NCBI GenBank assembly: GCA_946406115.1
Contig: OX291557.1
Span: forward strand, 19,624,501 to 19,688,500
Direction: 5' to 3'
DNA length: 64,000 nucleotides
From: Apoda limacodes
Taxonomy: Eukaryota; Arthropoda; Insecta; Lepidoptera; Limacodidae
The position numbers and the translations under genes are program-made. Below the pieces are notes generated by a model, which saw nothing but the letters and a program-made list of their open reading frames with translations, was not told the origin of the DNA and ran no database searches. Below, piece by piece: positions 52,112 through 61,125 of this stretch (its first letter is position 1; each line of letters begins with the position of its first letter).

Positions 52112-52350
52112 AAAATTCAGAAGGTCTAGTAACGGACATTGTTAATATTCGATTGGTAATTTTAGATATTTTAGACGGTTTGGGTTGAATTTTTTAAAAT
52201 TCAGAAGGTCTAGTAACGGACATTGTTAATATTCGATTGGTAATTTTAGGTATTTTAGACGGATTAGGTTGAATTTTTCAAAATGTAGAAAGTCTAGTAG
52301 CGGATATTGGTAATATTCGTGTTGTAATTTAGGCATATAGATTAGTTAGG
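52112..52350 (+). repeat. 84-bp tandem repeat, three units
   Basis: AAAATTCAGAAGGTCTAGTA starts at 52112 and 52196, and a diverged AAAATGTAGAAAGTCTAGTA at 52280, exactly 84 bp apart. Units 1 and 2 are nearly identical; unit 3 is degraded. Confidence 0.85.
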
Positions 52351-55300
52351 TATGTGTAGGTTTGCTAAACTATACTAGGTAAGCAAGAAATACTTGAGAG
52401 AAATAGGTAATTTCTTAAAAGTTTAGAAGTTTGAAAGTCAAACTTAGGTAATGTCGAGTGATAATGAAATGTCATTGTAGAATATCGTGAAAAGTTATCC
52501 GATAAAATACAATAGTTGAAGAGCGTATGATATTTATTGAAGTTGTCATAGCAATAAAGGTTTGCTAAAGCAAAGATTGGATGAGTGAGCCATGTTATTC
52601 TAGTTGTCATGGTAACGTAAAATAATAGGGTATTTTCATTTTGGTTGTATTATTATGGTTGTGGTTGTGCTACATATATATGGATAGAAGTTAATGTAAA
52701 TGAAATAGGATAGAAGAAGTCTGTAGCCTAGCCGTAAAGTGGGTCATAGAAATGAGTAAAGCAGGAAGAGAAGGTCACCAAGTCATGTGAAACTTGAACC
52801 TTGTACTAAGTACACGCTAGAGGTTAGTAAATATTGTAGGAGCATAGATTGAGGTAAATAAGAGTTCATAGGTAACGAAGGTTTGGTAAGTTGATAGTTG
52901 TAGGAAGTAGTCATACTAGTAGGATTTAGTAGAGAATGATAGGAATTTTAATAGGTGTAGGTTATTTTGTTGAAAAGTTCAGTAGGGTTTGATATATGAC
53001 ATTTTGTTAGAAAATACAAAGTCTTCATATGAAAATAGGTCAAGCATAGAGAAGTTTGAAGTTAGATAAGGTTCCGTAGGGAATATCTTATTGTGAGATG
53101 TGTTTAGGATGACAGTAGTCAGTATAGGACGAGCGAATTCAGAGGATAAGGTTATATTTGTCAATAGATAGGGCTAAGATAGATTGATGTTAGTCAGTAG
53201 TAGGGTTCCGTAAGGTGATTCATTTTATTGAATTTAATTATTATATATTAAAAGAAAGGATATCTTAAGAAAGGGTTCCTTAAGATTAGTAAGTTAAGTA
53301 TGGATAGTTTCCACTAGGAAAAGGATTAGATGAAGTCAAGAGGAGTTTTAGTTTATTTAAGTAAGGTTCCGTAGGTAGATTTTTATAATAAAATTAAATA
53401 AATAAATAAAAAGGTATTGTAAAGAGTGAATTGATTTGAGGAGATATAGGGTTCTTTAGGTTAGGTTAGGTTTCTTATAAATATATAATGATATAAAATA
53501 TTGTCAAGGGGGAATAGGTATAATGTGTAGGGATCCGTAGGTAAATAATTTAACGATAGATTGATGTGTATAATAGGTTAGAGCCAAGTGCGAACCATTG
53601 ATATTTTAAAGGTATTATAACGAGATATATGGTTGAAAGTTGTTTAGGTCAAGGGTGATCTGTGTCAAGCGTGATTCGGACCAATGGTATTGGAATAGTA
53701 ATTATGGTCTAGTGAGATTTAGGTCAAGGATGATCTAAGTCATTAGGTATAATCCAAATAGGATCCAAGTAGGATTAGGGCCAAGTGGGAGCCGTAGGTG
53801 TATAGTATTTTTTTTTAGGTATGATAGCAATTCCTATCCAGGTAGTTAAGTGTGAAACTTGAAAAAAAAAAAATATAATATGTCAAGGGTGAACCTTGAG
53901 GAAAAAAAAAATATTTTTTATTCGTTTTCGAATCGAAAATGAAATAGGGTGAAGCTTCGAGATTATATGATTAGTATTAGGTATTAGGGTTAAGTATGAG
54001 TAGGTATGAGAATTCATTGGAAGTAATTTACGCGACGTTCGTTGACTTTAATGAAAAAGGATATAAAGGTAATAGTTGTTAATAATATATTGTATTAATA
54101 AGTTAGGGTAATTAAAGGAAATGACTCCATCCTTAATTGTTATTGTGGTTAATGAATTTTATTATTAGTTAACAAGGGAAAGGAAAAGTGGTAAAAGGAA
54201 TGGAATATGTAAATGATGTTATTTTCTTCATTTTTTTATGAAGGTATTAAATGTAAAGTAAAGATTTTACAATTTGAAAATATGCGCGATAGGATATACA
54301 TTGAATTTCTTAAAGAAAAAGAAACTTTGTTTAATTATAATTCAGGTAATGGAAGTTTATGAGATTCTTAGGATGTATGGTAGGTGTTTGATGTAAAATA
54401 AATATTCTCGTAGTTGATGAATTTATTAATTGTTAAGGAGTTATAGGTATTTAGTAAAGTTGTTTATTAGAAATGGATTAAATATGAGGTACGAGGTTTA
54501 AAAAGGCTAATTCAAGCCGAAAGTAGGAGTTTTTGTGTTATTGCAACATGTTAAAGTAAGTTAGGTAGGTATTGCACTTAATGCATGGTGATGCGCCACC
54601 AAATCTAGTTAAGATAAGTACCTTAATATTGTTTTTTAATTTTGAATTATTGATGAAAAAGTATAAGCGAGTATGAAGGACCATTGTATTTATAGATTGA
54701 TTATTAATTTTTTTGTGTGCCTTCCAATTCAGAGATATTCAGAAAAGGAGATGCTGATTTAGGGATCAATTGTAGGTCAATACGGGTAGGTTTTATAACG
54801 CGAATTGAATTTAGAATCAAATTAACACTGTTTGACGTTAATGATTTGACGAAATGAACATTGTTTGTTATTGAGCTGCATTACAGTTTTTAACTTGTAT
54901 TAAAAGTGATAAATGTAAATGGAAGTTAGGAGGACGAGAGATTTTGTTTTATGAGAAAAACTAAAAGATGTTTAAAGTAAAGTCAGGTATAGGTACAATT
55001 GTGATTAGCTTTTGTTTTGTTATATTGAATCGATGATAATGTAATTAACGTAGGTTGATGGGGTATTATAGTGTATAATATTTTTAAATTTTGACTTCAA
55101 AAGTCAAAAATTTAAAACTGTTTTGTGTTGGCGTTATTAATGAATTAATTTGAAGGGAGTTGCCCAACATTTAAACAAGATAGTGTTCGATAAGGAGGTC
55201 GATAGTGCCATGTCTTTGGATCCTTACCGTGGTTTATCCGGAGGAAAATCAACTAAAAATCCTAAATGGATTCTGATTTAGTTAATTTACCATTTGCATA

Positions 55301-55482
55301 TGGTTTGGCATCGCGTGACGAAGTGTCCCGGTTTTAGGTTAAAATCAGTAGGGTAATGTAGATTTCCCGCCATTTATGATTTCGATGGGTATTTTATAGG
55401 TAGAGAATAGAAAATTATACGCAACGAGTTGCTATAATTTTCTGGCCGATCGGTGGGAAATATGTAGAGGTTACGACCTCTT

Positions 55483-55607
55483 GTTGAATTTAAAGGAAGT
55501 AAATAGGCTAGCGAACGTTTTTACGCAGCAAATACTTTGTAGTGGTTTTAAGGAAACATAATAGATGGTGTCAGTGCGTTTTTAAATAAAAACAATCGGA
55601 ATTTCGA
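55483..55607 (+). repeat. Right terminal direct repeat
   Basis: Same 125 bp as 51981-52105 with 3 differences (GAATTT for GAATGT, ATCGGA for ATCGAA, ATTTCGA for ATTCCGA). Confidence 0.85.
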
Positions 55608-56149
55608 GCTTGTCATTATTTTGTTATTAATTGACATTCAAGTGAAAAATATAGATCGGATAAGTCTATATAAATTTGGAGGGTCGATTCCTGTCTCTTA
55701 TCAGGGAGCCCTAGAATTGTTAGAATGGCTTTACATTGCCAGTGGACTTAAAGTAAGATACTCCAGTATCCAAAATATTCCAAGCATCGCCACCATCGCG
55801 ATTTAATGTCCTAATGTATATTTTATCCAATGTATCGACACCACGACCCGAGGCCTATTGAAGGATGGCCTAATAGAAGAAGATGTACTGCAGATAAGTT
55901 TGATATTGTATAATAATTCTCCTAGGTAGTAGACGAGTCTAAAGGATGTATACTCTTGTGGCGATTGAAAAGAACATCTGAATACATAAAAGAACTCCCG
56001 ATGTCGTCTTTTTATTAGCAGAGATCCCGATACTTAAATAGAAATAGATAGAAGCAGCATATTTACGCCCCCGCACGCTGCAGTACCCAACTGACGTATC
56101 GGTCGAGTGTGTACGGTTAGATGTTCTATTGCTTATCTTTTTTAGGTTA

Positions 56150-56640
56150 ACCCCTAGTGTGTAAAGAATTGTATAAAATTATGATGATATAATTTACTAT
56201 GCCTCAGCCGTAACGCTGCCCTACTGCAGGAGCACAGGACTCCTTGGACACGCAGGCTTTTATTAAATTCCCCCACGCCATAATATGGGCCAACTAATGG
56301 GAACAACCGAATTGTATAAAATTGTAATGTGATAATTTACTATGCCTTAGCCGTAATACGCTGTAAGAATCACTTATTCACGTTTACGAAGTTTACAGCG
56401 CCCCACTCCAAGAGCACAGGCTTTACCTTGAAGTCGGTTTGGGTTAAAGTCTAGCACGTAAGACGTGGGTCAACCAATGGGGCCAACCCCTAGTGCATAA
56501 AGAATTGTATAAAATTGTAATGATATAATTTACCTTGCCTCAGCTGAATTACGCCCTACTGCAAGAGGACAGGCTTCAACTTGGAGACGAAGACTTAGGC
56601 CAAAGTTCACCACGCTATGGTTTAATGTAGGTTGGCAGAC
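56150..56640 (+). repeat. Degenerate tandem array, about three units of 140-195 bp
   Basis: AATTGTATAAAATT recurs at about 56167, 56310 and 56503. Each is followed by GATATAATTTAC-like sequence, GCCT(C/T)AGC, CCCTACTGCA or CCCCACTCCA, and a (G)AGCACAGG block. Two units also carry CCCCTAGTG.(G/A)TAAAGA. Unit lengths differ, so the array is old. 55608-56150 has no recognisable gene. Confidence 0.65.
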
Positions 56641-57139
56641 AATGTTATAATTGCGTAGCTATAGATGTATAATTACCTTGTTGGGATCACTTTAACTGAA
56701 GCCATCTCTTTGATTCAACCATGGAAAAGTTAATTAACGTGACATGCTCTTTAAATCATAGCGGTGGTAACTCCTACTATCCCCATTGCGAATCTCCATG
56801 GAGATTATAAGAATTTTAGTTTCATCAATGAAATTTCCATTATACCGATCGAACATTGCCAAAAATTTGAAATAAGAGTCTACGCACAGTGGTGTCCCTT
56901 TGCTTGGCTCTTTGACTGACGCTGGTTCGACCGGCCTGAGCCCGGCTTTGGGTGGATCGCTAGTGTAGTATTTCCGCTTCAGCGGTACGCCACTCTGTGC
57001 ATTTTCGCGTTTTGAGTATGGCAAATGCAATGAAGGCCAAGCGTATAAATTATACGCACGCCCGCAACGATGCCGAACGCGGCATTAAAGTCTAGGTCCC
57101 AACGCCGACAGATTTTCAAAATCTAACGGCTCAAAGGTA

Positions 57140-57966
57140 ATAAGGGGAGTCCCAAAGGAATTCTCCGCGGCAACCGTTAAGGACGACTTGATCGCCCAAG
57201 GCCTCCCAGTTAAGGAAGTATATCGAATGTACAACGGCCGTAACCGATCTGAGTGCTACGACATGGTGCTCGTAGTGCTAGATATCACAAAAGAGGGCAA
57301 AACCATCTTTAATATTAAAGATGTTTGCAGCTTGAAGAGCGTCCGGGTCGAGACTCCGCATAAGCGGTCGACCTCGGGACAATGCCAGCGATGCCAATTA
57401 TATGGCCACGCGCAGCGTAACTGCACACACAGACCGCGCTGCGTTAAATGTCTACGCGACCACGACACTCCAGAGTGTGATCGCGATCGCGAAAACGCAT
57501 CCGACCCGGTCGCTTGCGTACTCTGTGGGAGCGAAGGCCACCCTGCGAAAAGCCCAAAAGCTCCCCCGACAACAGGCTCCGCTTGTTCCTGCTCCTATCC
57601 CTGCAGTCAACGCCTGGAGCCGGTCTAAAGGGACAGACAAACTTCTGTCTGCACTCCCTGGGCCCTTCTTAGTCACAGGTATTCCCTATCCCGCCCCCCT
57701 CATGTCCCGGGAGATCCCGTGACCCCCACGCCCAGCGCCTGCCCCAAGTGCTTCCGCGCCCCTCTTTCGCGTCGCCCTGCAAAGCTGCTCAGCCGTCTGA
57801 GTAGCAGCACATCTCAATGTTCTCTTTGAGATATCTTGGACCCAGACTACTTTAAGGCCGTGTACGCGGAATACCTCCATGTCACCACCCCCCAACAGAT
57901 GCTCAGCTTCGTGGCCAAGCATCGCCACTTCTTCGCTTCCCTCCATAGGGTAGGCCCTAAACCTTA
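57140..57966 (+). pseudogene. Jockey-type Gag (ORF1) with zinc knuckles, frameshifted
   Basis: RGVPKEFSAATVKDDLIAQG then LPVKEVYRMYN is the domain found before the zinc knuckles in insect jockey Gag. Knuckles follow: CQRCQLYGHAQRNC, CVKCLRDHDTPEC and CVLCGSEGHPA, each CCHC-like though the last lacks its final Cys. A frameshift near 57550 leads to APIPAVNAWSRSKG. Another leads to DPDYFKAVYAEYLHV and MLSFVAKHRHFFASLHR, the usual Gag C-terminus, ending at the TAA at 57966. The N-terminus has a further shift near 57090. Confidence 0.75.
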
Positions 57967-57969
57967 AAA

Positions 57970-58743
57970 CCAAAATGGATTGCACAACCGTCCATCGGCT
58001 ATTTTAACGCCAACGGTCTCCGTAATCAAAGAGAGGAATTGTCGCAATTCCTCACGTCTCACAAACCGGACGTCTTCCTCATCCAGGAAACGTTCCTCAA
58101 GCCCGCTGTCCACACCCCTACGATCGCGAACTATCGCACCGTCGGTAATGATAGAACTGCCGCCCCTCAGGAAAACAAAGCTCGCTTCAACGACTTACAC
58201 CGTCGTGTAAGAACCGCTGTAGCTGAGCTTCGCGCCCAAAGTTTCGGCGATCTGAATATGTTCACCTCACAGACACACAGGATAGGTATCCGATTAGCCC
58301 TCTTTGCAGACGATACCGCTATTTATACCACCGATAGGCAAGTGAGTGGAATCACTAAGCGACTCTAACCCGCTATCACCGCCCTAGGCGAATGGTTTTG
58401 GAAATGGAGAATGGTAGTAAATTCCGATAAAAGCTCTGCTGTCCTCGTTACCTTAGGTTGGCTTCCGCGGCCATCTCCCCTCTTACTCTTCGGTCGTGCA
58501 TGGTTCGGTTTCCCTGGCAAAAAAGACCAAATATATCGGTGTGACCCTGAATAGGCGTTTGAACTTCCGCGATCACACCAAAATAGTTAGAGACTATTTA
58601 ATAGCACGCCGCCTTTGTCTTCTTTATCCCATGATAGGCAAGTACAGTAAGATGTCGCTTAGAAATAAGCTGAATCTTTACACAACTTGTATCGGCCCTA
58701 TTCTAGCATATGCTAGCGTCGTTTATGCGTTGTTAGACAACTG
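57970..58743 (+). pseudogene. Jockey-type ORF2, internally deleted
   Basis: Endonuclease start: GYFNANGLRNQREELSQFL, PDVFLIQETFLKP. After QEN near 58170 the frame jumps to ARFNDLHRRVRTAVAELR and then IGIRLALFADDTAIYTTDRQ, so most of the endonuclease and the RT fingers are missing. A stop at 58367 and a frameshift precede KTKYIGVTLNRRLNFRDH, LYPMIGKYSKMSLRNKLN and PILAYASVVYALLDN*. Confidence 0.8.
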
Positions 58744-58839
58744 AGACTCGCCCAAAAAAGCCCGGTGAAACAGTAATGGCTGCAACAGCTAACTCAGAAA
58801 AAAAAAACGAAAAAAAAAAAGACGCATCGTGTTCTGTAA

Positions 58840-59330
58840 CAGATAAATGTTTATTCGTAAATTACGGATGGTTGCTGGCACGGCAGGCGGACGGCCCTTA
58901 TCCCTCTCTATTGTAGTAGCCGGGTCCACCCGGGTCTCCTTCTCCGGCATGACTACCATTTCCGAGACTTTACACAGGTTGGCGGTTCAGCCTCCCAGGG
59001 CGGAGATTATGTAATCCCTGGGTTCAGGAACCCGTTTAACATGCGGGCGGCCAGCGGTCAGCCGTTTCATCAGGTCTCCCTGACCGCCGTCCAGCACGCT
59101 GTGTCTACGCCAAACAATGACAGCAACGAGCACCGCCGGTCCTCTGCTGTCCGCGCAGCGATCTTATTCACCGCCAGGAACATAACACTACTCAATGTTA
59201 ATGTTATTATGGCCGCGGTTTTTTGAAAGGTGGAGGTACTTCCCCAGTTCAGGCTGCTCATTCGAGCAATTACTCGCTATGCCACGCTTAAATTGTTCAG
59301 GCGGCTTATTCGAGCAGGTACTTGTAGTGC
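58840..59330. other. GC-rich unassigned block
   Basis: Much richer in G+C than its neighbours. On the minus strand two partial frames read NKIAARTAEDRRCSLLSLFG and RPHVKRVPEPRDYIISALGG, then SEMVVMPEKETRVDPATT. They look like decayed transposon coding or UTR sequence, but I do not recognise the family. Confidence 0.3.
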
Positions 59331-59514
59331 CCTACCTCTCTTAACCACTTGATAAATAAATAGCCTATATACTTGAAAAGTGAGTTAGCTATAAAGCTGA
59401 AACCTTGTTACAGATTTTCCCTGTTTAAAATAACAAATAAAACTATGATGGATAACGTATAAAGCAGTATATCTGTTAAGTATAACAGTCCAAATTGAAA
59501 ATAATCATCTATTT

Positions 59515-59680
59515 TCATTTTCTATATTTTTCGTATATCTCTTCGAAGATTGCCATTCTCTCAGGATAGTACTTAGACTCTACAGTTAGCTCCTTGTCTA
59601 TCTTCAGATACTGCTGTTGGTCGCAGGTGAAGCGAGGCCACTGGACCGGAACCAGATCGCTGGTGAAAGGAGTTGGGTTA
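59515..59680 (-). CDS. Carboxylesterase EC, last exon; rest off the right edge
   Basis: Minus-strand exon after the acceptor GTGTTACAG, encoding (G)NPTPFTSDLVPVQWPRF, TCDQQQYLKIDKELTVESK and ending IYEKYRK, TGA at 59515. It is 166 nt, like exon 3 of EA and EB, and enters in the same phase. It lies tail-to-tail with EB. No exon 2 appears on the minus strand up to 64000. Introns of the siblings exceed 8 kb here, so the gene most likely continues beyond the window. Confidence 0.85.
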
Positions 59681-59821
59681 CTGTAACACAAAAAATATAA
59701 AATATCAGTCCGTAGCCTAAAGACGAACTTTTACAGTTCCTGTATGTCCGTCTACTATACTACTACTTTAGGGCTATATGCGAGTCTGGTGAGTGACCGA
59801 GGGTTCCGTGGAAATATCAAT

Positions 59822-60190
59822 TTTTTTTTTTTCTGACTGAGTATGCAGTTGGCTGATGCAGCCATTACTACTCCACCGGGCTTTTGGGGCGAGACTCTGA
59901 AGGATATAGCTATATATATATATATATATATATATATACGGGGGGAGCCTCGGCCTGCGTTGTCGCTCTTGGGGTCGTCCCTTCGACCAGCGTAAGCCTC
60001 GAACCCGAAGGTGAGTCAGCGCCAGGAGGGCAGTTCAGTCGTGTTAGGGGAGAGGCCCTATTAGGGGAGGTCGTTAAGACTAATCTTGCTATCCAACTAG
60101 CGAGATCGTCGTCTGCGGCCGTTAGTACGTGCCGCGGCCGCCTAACTATAGTTTTTAGACTGTGCCAAGGGCGATCGGGGGGATAATAGG
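59822..60190 (-). mobile_element. LINE/SINE 3' end, minus orientation, with (TA)n expansion
   Basis: Poly(T), then GACTGAGTATGCAGTTGGCT, and the same GC-rich block as 26712-27129. Part of the block (GAGCCTCAGCCCA…) is replaced by a TATATA run at 59908-59938. It sits in the inferred EC intron, about 140 bp upstream of the exon. Confidence 0.75.
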
Positions 60191-60687
60191 TTGTGGATTG
60201 CACAATTAATCGATTCGGAACTTATATGTAAATATATCTTCCATCATGAGATCAAGTCTTATAGGTTTATGCCTTAATTATCAGTTTTTGGATTTTTTCC
60301 ATCAGTATTTGTGATGAACAAATTCTTCTTTTGCCAAACAGGTTATTGCCAAATTTTATGATTCTAGGTCAACGGGAAGTACACCACAGGCAAAGATGAC
60401 TTATACGTCTAGATGCCGTGTACGGGCACACAAAACGAGCCGATCCGAGTACTTGAATTTTCAGGTACTTGCCGTCAGACTACATCATATGTAATCTGTA
60501 CGTTGACGCGAACTGTGCTCCCGCGTAAAGTAATAAAAATGACGATTTTTGCAATAAAATCGTGCTGAACTATTGACAAATCACTTTAAGGTTGGTAACA
60601 CCAAAATTACGCACACAGATGTAAAAATTATAATCATATTAGCTGATTTACACACACATTAATAGAAAAATAACGGCCGAACCTCTT

Positions 60688-61125
60688 GTTTTTAGAGATC
60701 CGTACCCAAAGGGTAATTAGCGGAACCCTATTACTAAGACTCCGCTTTCCGTCTGTCCGTCCGTCGGTTACCAGGCTGTATCTCATGAACCGTGATAGTA
60801 AGACAGTTGAAATTTTCACAGAAGATGTATTTTTGTTGCCGCTGAATACTGAAAAACAGAATAAAATAAATATTTAAGGGGGCTCCCATACAACAAACGT
60901 GTTTTTTTTGCTCGATTTTGCTCGATATTGATAACGGCAACAGGTAGACGCTTTAAATATTCACAGAATATTTAGTTACATAGCCACTTTAAAAAAAAAA
61001 TAATTAAATTAAAATAAAACAAATATTAATATTCCATACAACAAATGTAATTTTTTTTGCCGTTTTTATAGATAATGGTAGGGAACCCTTCGTACGCGAG
61101 TCCGACTGGAAATGGGCCGATTTTT
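60688..61125 (-). repeat. GGGTTCCGTA-type dispersed repeat (minus orientation)
   Basis: CGTACCCAAAGGGTAATTAG with the CCGTCTGTCCGTCCGTCGG block through GGGAACCCTTCGTACGCGAG, TCCGACTGGAAATGGGC. Confidence 0.65.

Larger units (their letters stand above)
51981..55607. mobile_element. 3.6-kb non-coding element with 125-bp terminal direct repeats (LTR-like, LARD/TRIM-type candidate)
   Basis: 125-bp direct repeats at 51981-52105 and 55483-55607 differ at 3 positions. The 3.4-kb interior has no significant ORF on either strand and a strong strand bias: in 52921-52980 I count 16 G and 1 C on the plus strand. It holds an 84-bp tandem array (52112-52350), spaced GGTTCCGTAG motifs (53071-53535) and a hairpin at 55412-55441. 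No TG…CA ends, primer-binding site or target duplication could be fixed, so LTR status is inference. Confidence 0.6.
57000..58830 (+). mobile_element. Jockey-type LINE with internal deletions, poly(A) tail
   Basis: Gag (57140-57966), the start of ORF2 (endonuclease N-terminus), a jump to RT YADD-region and thumb fragments, and a 3' end whose last ~58 nt equal the 3' end of the dispersed GC-rich blocks, then an A-rich tail (58799-58821). GC-rich compared with the host DNA. Confidence 0.8.

Noticed and set aside
53455..53475. TTAGGTTAGGTTAGG run, like the insect telomere repeat
   Set aside because: Only about three units, inside a G-rich, C-poor element, and not in an array; composition explains it.
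59908..59938. (TA)n tract
   Set aside because: Simple microsatellite expansion inside a LINE 3' fragment; no regulatory claim is warranted.
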